From the NCBI GenBank assembly GCA_037176705.1, contig CM073885.1:168258290-168322289 (forward strand): a stretch of 64,000 nucleotides of DNA, read 5' to 3'. How positions within the stretch are numbered: position 1 is the first letter of the stretch; each line of letters begins with the position of its first letter. Position numbers and translations under genes: made by a program. Below the pieces are notes generated by a model. That model ran no database searches. It was not told where the DNA came from and was given only the letters and a program-made list of their open reading frames with translations. Shown here in pieces: positions 45,389 through 57,221 of this stretch. This stretch comes from Molossus alvarezi. Its lineage: Eukaryota; Chordata; Mammalia; Chiroptera; Molossidae.

Positions 45389-46121
45389 GTTACAGACAAT
45401 AAAGCAGACTTTATTCAAGGGAGACATCAAAGGGGGTGCCGGGACCACTACAACGGGGTCTTGCAGTGGGGTCAAAGGTTGAACTCAACTCCAAATACAG
45501 CATGGCCAAGTGAGAATTTATAGCCAAAGGGCAGGGTGAGAGTCGGTGATGAAAATTACTAAGAAGGAACATCACAGGTAAGAGAGAGTCTGGTTAAACT
45601 GACCAGATGGTATTCGTATTCTTATTTTTTTGTCAGTCCTCACCTGAGGACATTTTTCCACTGATTTTTTTTATATAGAGTGGAAGGGAGAGAAATAGAA
45701 ACATCGATGTGAGAGAAATACATCGACTGGTTGCCTCCTACACAACCCCAACTGGGTCAGGGATCAAACCTGCAACCCTGGAACATGCCTTTGACCAGGA
45801 ATCAAACCCATGACACTTTGGTCTGCAGGTTGATGCTCTAACTGCTACGCCAAACCAGTCAGGGCTGACCTGACAGTATTCTTGTTGGAAGCAGACCTGA
45901 GGGATCAGACATCATCTGGGGGATGGTGGAGGATGAAGAACCTCATTAGATATCAAGGGGGATCAGATATGGATAATGCAAGATTCAAGCTAAACCAACT
46001 TAGCAGGATTCTTACTACAACTGGACAATGCAGAGATGAACAGAGAAGTCTGAAAGTGAAGACCTAGTTGAAAAATTCAGGGGAGCCTAAGTCTGGTTGA
46101 GGAAAAGTCTTTGTAAACACA
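45389..46121 (-). repeat. Old ERV LTR (minus), split by a Ves SINE
   Basis: It begins TGTTACAGACAATAAAG. On the minus strand the end shows AATAAAG-N6-CTTTATT and a final TGTAACA, like an R-U5 poly(A) region. A TATA-like CTATAAATTCTCACTTGG lies about 150 bp upstream of it (plus 45512-45530). After the Ves at 45622-45868 the sequence resumes ('TATTCTTGTTGGAAGCAGACC'). The left edge is good; the right edge near 46121 is a guess. No retroviral genes are present. Family not named. Confidence 0.55.
45622..45868 (-). mobile_element. Ves SINE, full length, in LTR
   Basis: Antisense copy with poly-T, 'CACCTGAGGACATTTTTCC' tail block, purine tract, middle and head. A diverged duplication flanks it ('TGACCAGATGGTATTC' and 'TGACCTGACAGTATTC'). 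Confidence 0.9.
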
Positions 46122-48236
46122 AATTAGAAAAGTCCGTAGAATTTAAATAGGATGAATTCCAGAATCAAGTTTATATTTCACTGTTTTGTTTTATATCCTT
46201 TCATGGACTAGTTTGAACCAAATGATTTTCATGTTCAGGATATACAGATTAGACACCTGGTTTGAATTAATCCAGGTGATAAGTCTGCTCTTCAGGAGTC
46301 TCAGAAAATGAAGAGTGAATGTGTAGATAACAATTTCCCATAATGTACATTTCACATTAATTCATAAAAAATAATATGCAGCAGGTGTCAATGTAGTATA
46401 GTTATATGTAAGTATAAATATTATTATATGATTGTTAATTGAAGTAGATATTCACCTTAGGATGCATTACCTCTGATTGTACTTTTATTCCAAGAGACAG
46501 AATAATTTATGTGCCTGATTATGACCGAGAAATCAAAGATCTATACATTGAGATGTAAACAATCCAAATACAGTGAAAGGAAGTAGGGAAGGGATGGCAC
46601 AGTCCATTTTAAATGCTGAAAAGTGCACAGAGTTTTAGAAGCCAAAACTTACAAGCCTCCAATTTTTCTTGTCTTGTTTAGTTTTATAATATTTCAACAC
46701 TAAATGAATATAAATTTAATCTTTTGACCCATTTACTTAATTACAGTCTTAAAGTATCTGTTTTATGATGGTAGAGCTTTGTTTGCTTAAGTTGAATCTA
46801 TAGCCTCTGAAATAATGTCACTTGATTGCAATTATAAAGATGACAAGGATCATGATAAGTTTGCTATTATTCAGAAAGGGCTCAAGAAAATCTATTCCAC
46901 AAAGTTAAAACTGTTTGGCTAAGGCAATATATTATTAGCTCAAGGTAGCTGCAGCCACTTTTCAGAAAGGCTCCAGATAATTATAAAAAGTACAGACAGA
47001 AGCAAAGGTACTAACATATTCACTCCAGGTGGCTTTTTGGCAACACATTAATTCTTGAACATGAATATAAATAATAAATAAATAAAGTTGAATTCATCCC
47101 AATCTATCATAGAACTTCTTTGACAACGTAAAAGTCAGCCAAATAAATCAGAATAATAGGATTTTGACAAAACAAGACATTTATCTGTTCCCAGAGAAAC
47201 ATATTGGTCACACAACTTATAAATTGCCAATAGAGGTTCTCCATCCATCACCAAGATTCCCATCTAATGACAGGGAAATAATTACCATACCTCTACCATG
47301 TCATGCAGTCTTTTGATGTGTCAGGAAGTGAGGCAATGTGTAAATTCAGCCCTCAGTATGTGGACAACACCTGTGGGGTAGGTGGATTTTTTTTTAACTA
47401 ACACGATCAGAATTCTCTTCTGAATAAGCATGGAATGTTTGTCAGTAGTTATTTTATGGCTTCAGGACAGGCTCCCTGGTAGAGGAGAATGTTTAATCTT
47501 GGACTGTCCTACAAGTTATCACAACTCTTTCTCTACTAATACATCCAGGAAAAAAAATGTGCTTTCTAATATTTTTCTTTAAAAAAATGGATCAAAAAAT
47601 CCAAATTTAGTTTCAATTCATTGGGTCCCTTCAGCTTTAAAATAGAATTTTTTCTAACCTGAAACCTGTAGGCATCTATTAACCTTGAATTTGGATATTT
47701 GAATAAATGAATTGGTAATCTGTTCCCAAAGATTACATATATATTTTTACACGGAAGCATAGATGATAGGTTAATAGATAGATCTGTCCCAAAAGAGTGA
47801 AAATCAACTCATCGAAAAAGAAACAAGGAACCCTGCTGTTATTCGGGTAGGAAGGATGGTCACATAAGGCAATCTGTGTCATCAACAAGAATTGTTTCTC
47901 CCAGGGCCATGAAGCAGCTGTAAAATGCCATAACCACCCTCTTCTTGAGTGGCTGTCATATGTCACCAATGACATTTCGCTGTAGCTCATCTATTACCAG
48001 AGATACTCGAAGGCTAAACCTCCCTAACCTCATGATAATGCTTCCCAATCCCTTGCTAATATTCATTTAACATCATCCCTCTTCAGAAACAGCAAATAAT
48101 CCAGAACTGCTCCCCACCGGCTTCCATTAGCCCACCTCAGAATCTTCTGGGGAACCTTCAGTGTAAAAGACACCTTCCCCGCCAGGCAGTATTTCCAGGC
48201 TCCTCTGAAGGGCCCGTCCTCTGTATATATCAATAT
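46122..48236. other. Unique AT-rich DNA
   Basis: No exon, RNA gene or known repeat recognised. Confidence 0.4.
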
Positions 48237-48552
48237 ATCTGATTTTGTCAGACTATGGGTTTGTCCCCAGTGATCTGTAACTCATTAGGTCTTCATAAAC
48301 TAGATTTTTAACTGAGTTGTCTGAGTCTTTCAATTCCATGAACTAAGATGCTAACTCAATAATATACATGTTTGGGATGCCTTGAATGTCACCTACTCCA
48401 GGTGTTTCTGTCCCAGATTCAAGGGGTTTTGCACAGAACCAGGGGTCTGCTGATCATTTTGGCCTTTCTGTATCAGGTTTATTGTTTGTCTCCCTGCATT
48501 TGGAGATTATAAATCTGACTTTGTTAGACTACAGATTTGTTCTTGGTGGTCT
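48237..48552. repeat. Diverged 40-bp direct repeat, 236 bp apart
   Basis: 48237-48276 and 48513-48552 align without gaps at about 72-75% identity, and all the differences I count are transitions. This may be an internal duplication or two pieces of an unrecognised repeat. Confidence 0.5.
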
Positions 48553-49417
48553 AGGGGAAGGAAAAAAACAATGAACCCTCAATCATCACAAATAAGCTAG
48601 ACTAGAGAATATACATGTATATAAGAAAGAATATAAATTTTAAAAAGAAATAGAGAATTTATGTGGGAAATTTTCCTCTTGGAAAATTCTTTTTTAGAGA
48701 ATGCATCTTTTTCTGAGAATTCTTAATCACCTTCATAAAAATAATTGTATTGCTCTTGTATAATTATATGAGTGTATTACTCTTTCCCCTTTATTCACCG
48801 TATAACAAACTTCCTTTTTTATTTTTTTTAAACAATCAGACAAGAACAGAGAAGAGTTGGGCTGATGAACAGACTTTTTTTTTTTCTTTTAAACCACAAT
48901 TACCTAAGATTAAAACCCACTGATAATTTGTGTTGCTATTTTAGGATCCATTTTCATTCTCCAACTGGCTGAAGCATGAAATGAACAAAAATAAACGGAA
49001 TTGAATGGAACTGAACTGAACTGATGAAAAATTGTGACTTCCGGTACCATTTATGCCTTAAGGACAGAACAGATGCTTCACTCCTCTTCCCCCGGAGGTC
49101 CCAGCACCACGGCCAACCCACGCAGGACTCGGTGCCCGACAGCTGCAGTTCACTAACAGCCATCTATTCCCTGGTTCCACCAGGGCTGAAAATAGCCTGA
49201 ATGGCATTTAGAGACCTCCTTAAGCTAATTGCCAAAGCACATAACTTCACTCAAACATACTCTTTACTGCCGTCAGATGTGAGAAAACCAGATTTAGAAA
49301 ACAAGTCAGAAAGGAGATGAACTTGATTTTCCAACACCAGTTTCCCCATTTGACATAGTTTTTGTCTACTCTTCCCAGTGACCATGTCTTCTGTCCCCAG
49401 CCCTAGAACCTTTCTGG
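48553..49417. other. Unique non-coding DNA
   Basis: No gene or repeat recognised. Confidence 0.4.
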
Positions 49418-49600
49418 TAGTTACTGAATGTTTATCACCTGCCGGCCCAGCCCCCAGCACTGTCCAGGCCCGACACAGTCATCGTCAAGCCGCATCATTA
49501 TTAACACCGGTTACACAGGAGGAAACAGACTTGCCCGAGGCCACCCCACTAGTCAGTTTTGAACCACGTCCTACTCGAGTCTCTGAACCCACATCATTTA
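49418..49600 (+). repeat. MIR SINE
   Basis: 'TAGTTACTGAATGTTTATCACCTGCCGGCCC...AGGAGGAAACAGACTTGCCCGAGGCCACCCCACTAGTCAG' matches the sense MIR from head to core. The 123-codon frame at 49378-49749 runs through it and is not a gene. Confidence 0.7.
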
Positions 49601-50685
49601 ATACAGAAATGGTGAAATCTGGAGTAGAGCAATTAGTAAACGAACTAACCACAGATTATAAGCAACTCAATAGTAATTCTCAAGGAATACAATTAGCACT
49701 CAGCACTCTCTCTGCCGCCCCCTCCTATTCCCTCTGCCTCGCTGCCTGAAGTCCTTCCAGAACCTGATTTCCACTCCTTCCTCACCGTCCTTCCATCTAC
49801 CTTTCCCTCTATCCTGTTCCACCCAGCACAGGCCTGACTTAAAATTATATTGCTAAAACAACTTCATAATTTCCACTACAAGAGTTAGCACATTAGATAG
49901 TCTATAACAACATTTAAAGTTTAGTAATATCTCAAATCAAAATTGGATACGGGGGAGTCTCAGTGTTGCTTGCACAGGGATCACTTCAAACATCTGGGAA
50001 GACAGATGTTTATCAGTAACTTCCCTCCAGGTACTTTGATAAATTTAGGCCTGATATATACAAATAAGCTAATAAATATATTAACGTCATTTTTAATCGT
50101 ATAAACAACTTACAAATAAAGTTACATCTGAATTTTATGATATTTAAAGGTGTATTGTTGTTTTTCCTTGGTTGCTAGTAACTGAGCACATTTCTATTTG
50201 TAAATCGTCAGATAATGAATTTATATTTAGGAACAGAATATCATTTCACGTTGGTGTTCCAAAGTACACCAAAGTACCCAATACCAGACATAGATGCTGA
50301 ACACTCAGCTTCATGGCAGGATCCACTATTTGAAGATGATCTGGGAACACAAGGCTGTCTGAGGACTCAGTTTCCCAAATCAGCATTACCCTTTTCCTGT
50401 AGCAGATTAGAAATCAGTCTTTCTTACAAGTCTCTGGTTGGGAAACAATTTACTCGCTTGAATTCTAGGTAGAATGTTCCTTTTATGTTCTTTTCTATAG
50501 GAATCCATTAATAATAATTCCACAGTCTTGGCAGATTAGCTAACAGATGAGTGTCAGACTTCTTAAAAAAGAAAATTACTTGAGTAAAAGTCTGACTAAA
50601 CAGCATATGGATTTTTTTGTTTGTTTTGTAATGTTTTTTTGTTTTGTTTTTTTGGTTCTTTAGTTCAGATTTTTTAAACATTTTT
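49601..50685. other. Unique non-coding DNA
   Basis: No exon recognised. The 85-codon frame at 50215-50472 has no known homology. Confidence 0.4.
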
Positions 50686-50896
50686 TTTTCTTTATTGATT
50701 TTAGAGAGAGAGGATGGGAAAGAAAGAAGGAGAGAGAGAGAAACATCGATGAGAGAGAACATCTATTGGCTGCCTCCTGCATGCCCCCCACTGGGGATCA
50801 GGTCCACTACCTGGGCATGTGCCCTGACCGGGAATCGAACTGGCGACCTCTCAGTGCAGGGGTCGGTGCTCAACCACTGAGCCACACCTGCCAGGC
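50686..50896 (-). mobile_element. Ves SINE, full length
   Basis: Antisense copy: 'TTTATTGATTTTAGAGAGAGAGG' tail, middle with 'GGGCATGTGCCCTGACCGGG', head ending 'GCCACACCTGCCAGGC'. A T-rich left flank hides the duplication. Confidence 0.9.
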
Positions 50897-50961
50897 ATGG
50901 TTTTTGTTTTCATCAGTGATAAAGACACATAGTTGAAAGAGTGAAATACATAGTTCTTTTA

Positions 50962-51078
50962 TTTAGTTAGTTATTTTTTGGTATGTGTCCCTAGCCGCTT
51001 GGGCCTAGCAGGAACTGAACCCGGGACTCTCTGGTCCGCAGGCCGATGCTCCAACCGCTGAGCCAAACCGGCCAGGGC
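50962..51078 (-). mobile_element. Ves SINE, head-only copy
   Basis: Antisense head without middle or CT tail. Its 3' end lies at the same point as the other short copies ('GGTATGTGTCC'). A 14-bp duplication with one mismatch flanks it (50948-50961 and 51079-51092). A small GCC(G/T)AGC-like duplication lies at 50991-51012. Confidence 0.9.
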
Positions 51079-51092
51079 ACATTGTTCTTTTA

Positions 51093-53291
51093 AACACATT
51101 AGAAAGATCAGGGCCCTGACACCAACTCATTTTTAACTGTCCAACTCATACAGGAGTTTCTCACTCTCTAGTGGTAACCAGTTTCTGTTTATAGCTTTTT
51201 GGTCATTGTTGTTCATAGCCATCTTTATAACTCCAAATAGCTTATACTTCTCCTTTCGATATTTCTGTTTCCAGAATAATCTATAGGTTTACCTCCAGGG
51301 AAGATGAAGATTCAGGTCTCTTTCCCTTTCCCTCAACCCAACTAATCTCTGTATCATCCTATATTAAGTTACATTACTATTCCATTTTGACCTTATTTAG
51401 GCAAATACCAGACCATATGTTAATCTATAATTACCTTCCCTTTCTGGTTGGGTAGTAGTTTTGTTTTACCTGGAATTAGTAATTGCCACATTTTTGTTTG
51501 CTTAGTTCTGTGCATACTTATCCTTAATACATCTGCAAATGTTCCCTCAAGTGTTTAAACTTCCTCTCAGAAGTTTCAAGCATGTTCAGTACTCTTAATA
51601 AGTTTATCTCTTGGGAGACATTTCCTTCTGACTGATCCCAGTCTGGATAAGTTTCCTCCAAGGCCACCTCCCCTGCTGGCTCTTTCTTAACGTTAACTGA
51701 AGGTTGGATTCCTGTGTCTAAATCCTATGTTTTCCTCATTGTTAGTTGAGTTCATTTTCTGATGAGGCATATTATCAATAGCAACCTAAAGAAAGCATGT
51801 GTGTGGGAAGCAAATTTTACAAAGACTTAATCTGAAAATATCTTTGTTCTTGATTGTAAATCATTTTCTCTCGGGATAGTAAGGTATTACTGCTGACTTC
51901 TTACTTCCAATGCTCTTTCTGAGAATCTAAAGGCATTCTGATCCCTGTTCTCTTGTCTGAACCCCCCACCCCAGGGGGTACTTCTCTTTGCCCCAGTATC
52001 TGAAATTCACAATTAAGTGTTTGGTGTATTTCTATGTTTATAGATTAATGCTGCATATTTAATGGGCCCTTTCCATCAACAAATTCATATTCCGCAATCC
52101 TGAGTAATTTCTTGAATTTTTTGCTTCAATAATGTCTTCTCTTCCCTTGTCTTTTTTTATCTCTGTTATTCAAATGTTAGAATTTATAGATTATTCTTTA
52201 ATTTTCATGTTTTCTCTTTCTCTCTTTTCTCCTATTGAATATTTTATTTTTGTCATATTCTTATTTTTTGGAGCGTTCTTTGTTGTTGTTGGCTGATTGT
52301 TCTGTTTATACAGAATCTTTTTTATTGCATACATAATATATCTGCTCTTATCTTTCTGTTAAAATAAGGGGCTTTATTTTTTCTTCCTGCATAAGTTGTT
52401 TTTCTTTTTGTTTGTTTTGTTCACTTTATTCTCATTAGACACTTTTCTCAGATGACTCAGGATCTGGTAAAGTTTACACTTAAAAAACAAAAGCTAATTG
52501 GAAAATACATGCATGTTGATGAGGTTTTATCAGCTGTGAACTGTGACCCTCATTGCATCTGCTGGGCCTTTTTGTGGGGAAATCCTGACAGTGGGTTTTT
52601 TTCCCATAGGCCTGGTCAGATTGCCAAGAGAAGACTTTTCCAGTCTCCCACCTTGATGCTAAAGCCTGACCCTCTGTTCGGGGAGCCAAATTGGGGAGGA
52701 TTTCAGATGTTTCAAAATTAGTACATAAACTTTCACTGAGTCCCTTTGTTCACTCTCAGTTCTTCTTCAAGGCTTCCAGAGCCAAACCATCTGTTTCACC
52801 CAGGGTTCTAGCATAAAACTGAGGATTATTCAGTAGGATAACTTTAACATGGTTTAATAGCAGTATGGATGGGAAGTGTATGGCATACAGTGCGTAAGAA
52901 AACCTCCAGGGAGAGAGCTGAACCTCTTTTATCAGCTGGAGGCCCAAGGGATTAGGGAAGGGAATGGTTGCTAGAACCTAGAAGGAGAAAGTCCTATAAA
53001 GAGGCCAGCTTCTGAGGAAATGTGACCTTCACTGGAGAAAGGAAGTCATCCCAAGGTGACCTCATGGGGAGGGAACTGGGGAATAAATGGCCTTACTTTC
53101 TTAACAACCTCATCTCCTACCAGGGCTCTCCATGGCCAAACTCAATGGGAAGTCAAGGAATGTGGGGTCCATTAATTTAACCCATACAAGTCATCCCCCT
53201 AGGGCAAAGGAAGGGCAGGAAGGGTGGAGAACACATCTGGAGGGGCACATGAGAGATATTTAGCACATCTCTGAAAAAGAACTCCAATACT
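51093..53291. other. T-rich non-coding DNA, possible ancient repeat
   Basis: No exon seen. The pyrimidine-rich stretch at about 52060-52440 ('CTTGAATTTTTTGCTTCAATAATGTCTTCTC') resembles antisense of an old interspersed repeat, but I cannot name it. 52440-53290 looks unique. Confidence 0.35.
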
Positions 53292-53351
53292 GGCGGGGGC
53301 GGGGGGGGGTGGCATACCAGCCATCAGGTCATGTGGAGGAGGGGAGACATT

Positions 53352-54386
53352 CTCATTGGGGTTTTGATTTGCATTTCCCTGATGATTGGTGTGATATTGA
53401 GTACCTTTTGGATGTCTTCTTTGGAAGAAAAAAAAGTACCTATTTATTTCTCTACTGATTTTTTAAATCAGATTGTTTGTTATTTTGTTATTGAACTGTA
53501 TGAGTTCCACATAATTTGGATTTTAACTTCTTATCAATGTATGATTTGCAAATATTTTCTTCTATTCCATAGGTTGTCTTTGTATTTTTATTTTATTCTT
53601 TGATGGTTTCCTTTGCTGTGCAGAAGCTTCATGATTCGATATAGTCCTAAATTGTTTAATTTTCCTTTTGTGGCCTGTACTATTGGTATCATATATATAT
53701 TAAAAAAAATGATTGCCAAGATAAGTGTCAGGGGGCTTTCTCCATATGTTTTATTTTAACAGTTTTATGGTTTTAGGTCCTATGTGTAAGTCTTCAATTC
53801 ATTGCAAGTTAATTTTTGTGTGTGGTGTAAGGTAAAGATCCAACTTAACTCTTTTACACATGGATATGCAGGGTTTCCTTTTGTTTTTCCCCCAAAACCA
53901 TTTATTAAAGAGATTATCTTTTTCCCATGTGTCTTCTTGGTGCCCTTATGAAATAGTAGTTAAACTTACAGGTGCGTGTTTATTTCTGGGATTCCATTGG
54001 TCTATGTGTCTGTTTTTGTTTCCCAGTTTTATTGATGTGTCTGTTTTTATACCAGTGCCATACTGTTTTGATTACTACAGCTTTGTAATATAATTTGAAG
54101 TCAGGAAATGTAATGCCTTCAGTTTTCTTTCTTTTTCAATATTATTTTGGCTACTCAGGGACTTTTATGATTACATATGAATTTTAATATTTTTTTTGTT
54201 TCTATGAAAAACACCATTTAAATTTTGACAGGCATTGTATTGAATCTGCAGATTATATTGAATAGTAAGGATATTTTAACAATATTAATTCTCCCAAGCC
54301 ATAAACAAGAATATCTTTCCATTTATTTGTCTTCTTTAATGTTCTTTATCATTATGTCATAATTTTCAGTTCACAAGCCTTTTTTT
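53352..54386 (-). mobile_element. Old L1 ORF2 relic (RT to C-terminal region)
   Basis: Plus-strand words such as 'TTTGATTTGCATTTCCCTGATGATT', 'TTGCTGTGCAGAAGCTTCATGAT', 'CCATTTATTAAAGAGATTATC' and 'TTGATTACTACAGCTTTGTAATATAATTTGAAGTCAG' are antisense L1 ORF2. Stops and indels are dense, so it is much older than the 33-kb copy. Both ends are truncated. Confidence 0.8.
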
Positions 54387-55392
54387 GAAAAGTTATACTG
54401 GAACAGATATTTGTATTAATTTACCCTTTTTATACCAACCAATTAACAATTTGTAAAAGGCAAATTTTAGCAATATTTACTCCAGCATTTGAAACTATTT
54501 TTAACTGTAGCAATATTATTTAGCAAATAATATCTAGATTGCAACAGAGATCGTGGTTCAATGAATATTTGCTTTAGAACTCATTGGGCACTGCAATATT
54601 TACCCTATATTTACTAAACTTTCCCTTTTTTAATTAGAAAGTTAGAGGATTATCAAGTTTAAATCAGGCTCATTGTTCCTGTCTTCGAAAGCCATTCACA
54701 ACTACTATATACTCATTTTATACACAACTTTATTAGCTTTTTTTAGTACATGGTCATTTCAAAAGCCTAGAGAATACATGTTTTGATCAGATTAGAAAAT
54801 CTGTCTTTGCTCTCAGCATGAATAAACTGTTGCTATGTTTGCTCATATGGAGGCTGTAAGGCTGATTCAATTATCAAGTTACACCTGTGGCTTCAAATGA
54901 GGTCCAAGGGAACTGTGGAAGCACCTGAGAGAGTGTGACCTTCAGCTGCTAATACCTGAAATACCAGATCATATTAGCAATGGCCCAAGCCCAGGCCCAG
55001 GTCAACAGGATCACTCAATATCTCATGTTCAATAGTCAAACTTTGACCTTGGCTTAAGCCTCTCACTTTTCAATTTTTCCCCAGGGCCATGATTTTGATA
55101 TCACTTGAGTTCTTTACTTGTGTTTTTCAAGTATTATTAAGGCAATGCACAGTCTACAATAATAGGGCTAAAAATTTTGTTTCCTTTTCCAACCATTTAT
55201 GCTTAAAATTATGTTCTCTCCTACAAAATATGGAAGGTGAGATATATATTACTATGGAAAATACAATAAGTTTTGTTATAATGTGACATGTTTCTTAAAA
55301 TCATGGATGCTATCCAAAATTATGCAATTAACACCACAGAACTTATGGGAAAATGGGGACCAGTACTCAGAAACATTGTCAGTAACACATTG
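54387..55392. other. Unique AT-rich DNA
   Basis: No gene or repeat recognised. Confidence 0.4.
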
Positions 55393-55405
55393 AAAAAGAC
55401 AGAAA

Positions 55406-55914
55406 CCAATCGTAGAAGTGCCAGGGGTCAAAATGAAGTTCAGTCCCTTTGTGACTTCTAACCAGAGCAAGAAATGTAAAAGGCATTTCATTGTACTTTC
55501 TCACATTTGCAAGAATGTTATGTCTTCTCCTTTTTCCAAAGAGCTAAGACAGAAGTACAATGTTTCATCCATGCCCACCTGAAAGAATGGTGAAGTTGAG
55601 GTTGTTCAAGGACATTCTAAAGGGCAGCAAATTGGCAAAGTAGCCCAGGTTTACACGAAGAAATATGTCATCTACATTGAATGAGTGCAACCGGAGAAAG
55701 TAATGGTCCCTGTTTATGTGGGCATTCACCCCAGCAAGGGTTTTTGTTTTTTGCAGGTGGTTATCACTAGACTAAAACTGGACAAAGACTGCAAAAGAGA
55801 TCCTTGGACATAAAGCCACATCTCACCAAACAGGACAGGAAAAGGGCAAATACAAGAAAGAAACAATTGAAAAGATACAGGAATAAAGTAATCTTATCTA
55901 CAATTTTCATTATA
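55406..55914 (+). pseudogene. RPL26P: RPL26 processed pseudogene
   Basis: This is a retrocopy of the mRNA for ribosomal protein L26 (large-subunit uL24). The frame starts at ATG 55433 ([14 protein letters not shown]) and runs to GAATAA at 55881-55886. Landmarks are '[14 protein letters not shown]', 'KKYVIYIE', 'VGIHPSK', 'VVITRLKLDKD' and the C-terminus. It has TGA codons in place of two Arg codons, a further TAA near the 3' part, several frameshifts and an 18-bp insertion after HPSK. About 13 bp of imperfect duplication flank it (AAAAAGACAGAAA 55393-55405; AAAAAGATAGAAA 55915-55927). No introns, so L1-mediated. Non-functional. Confidence 0.95.
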
Positions 55915-55927
55915 AAAAAGATAGAAA

Positions 55928-56566
55928 ACTAGTAAAAATAGTGGTACAATTTAACTAGTGATAAGTGCTTAAGAAATACAAAAGTACTACAATAAATGTT
56001 GTGCTTTATCTTTAAAAGATGGGCAGTTTAGTGAGCATCACAGGTATGGCAGCTAGTAAACCGATGTGAAGGTGAGTGGAGGGTCAGCTGAAATGAGAGA
56101 GAAGTTGCAACACTAGGTGTGGATGAGTATGACTATAATTATAACACAGGGTGAACTGGGGTCACCAGTAGATATTTGAGGTGTGTACTTTTTGTGTATT
56201 TATAAGTGGCTGTGTTCAGCAAGTGTAATTTTCTACTTTCCCCTAGTGTTTTTTTGTAGATGAAACACTGCACAAGCAAACAGAAACTTCTCATGTTCCA
56301 ATTGCTCCCTAATACCATGTTCCATCCATCATCTTGGGACAAGATCATGCTTTTAGAAGAAGCCTTTATAGTCTCCTCCAACCCAAGCACTTGGGTCTCC
56401 TCACTGTCCCCCAGCTTACCCTTACTTCTGATTCTGCACACAAGCTGAAGACTCATTTGACTGGCATTAAACCCTCCTCTTTAGATTTGGTGACAGGGAA
56501 GAAAGACTCCATAGTGTGCAAGAAGAGAGAAGTGGCTAAGTCCCATAATCTAATAATAATTTTGAT
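55928..56566. other. Unique non-coding DNA
   Basis: No gene recognised. Overlapping frames on both strands at 56139-56600 look like chance. Confidence 0.4.
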
Positions 56567-56588
56567 CTGGTTACATTTTTTAAAAATA

Positions 56589-56793
56589 TGTTTTTATTGA
56601 TTTTTTTTTTTTTTTTTTTAGAGAGAGATAGAAACATCAGTGTGAGAGAGAGACATCTATTGGTTGCCTCCGGCATGCCCCCTAGTGGGGATTGAGCCCA
56701 CAACCCAGGCATGTGCCCTGACCAGGCTTGAACCAGGACCTGTCAAGTCCATGAGATGACACTTAATTCACTGAGCCACACCGGCTAGGCGAC
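56589..56793 (-). mobile_element. Ves SINE, full length
   Basis: Antisense copy with T-run, purine tract, middle and head. It is flanked by a 21-22-bp duplication with two differences (56567-56588 and 56794-56814), one of the longest here. Confidence 0.95.
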
Positions 56794-56834
56794 CTGGTCA
56801 CATTTTTAAAAATAACATGATCTCACTAGCCTCT

Positions 56835-56945
56835 ACTTCCATTAAGGAAAGAATTGTGTCTTTTCTATTTTTATCTCTAGTAAATTTCACAATGCTTGGC
56901 ACACAGTAGGTACCCAATGATGTCTGAGGGTTACATGAATGTACA
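56835..56945 (+). repeat. L2 3'-end fragment
   Basis: 'AAATTTCACAATGCTTGGCACACAGTAGGTACCCAATGATG' is a sense L2 3' terminus. Confidence 0.75.
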
Positions 56946-57072
56946 TTCCATTGGAATAACATTCATATCAAGTTTCAAATGTCCTGTTTCAAACTCTGTA
57001 AATAGAAAAATAAGTTTAAAAAGAAGTAAACTGATATAAAGAGAGTTGGTAGTGATGTCTTATCACCAAAAC

Positions 57073-57221
57073 ACTGTATATAATATTTGTATATATATAT
57101 AATGTACACTATATATATAATGTTTGTATATACATAATGTACACTATATATATGTATGTGTGTATATGTCTATGTGTGTGTGTATATATATATATTATAA
57201 ACACACACACACACACACATA
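57073..57221. repeat. (TA)n/(TG)n/(CA)n complex microsatellite
   Basis: TA-rich repeat units with an internal near-duplication of 'TAATGTACACTATATATA', then TGTGTA and CA runs. Confidence 0.9.

Noticed and set aside
49378..49749. Open frame of 123 codons
   Set aside because: It runs through a MIR SINE and has no protein motif.
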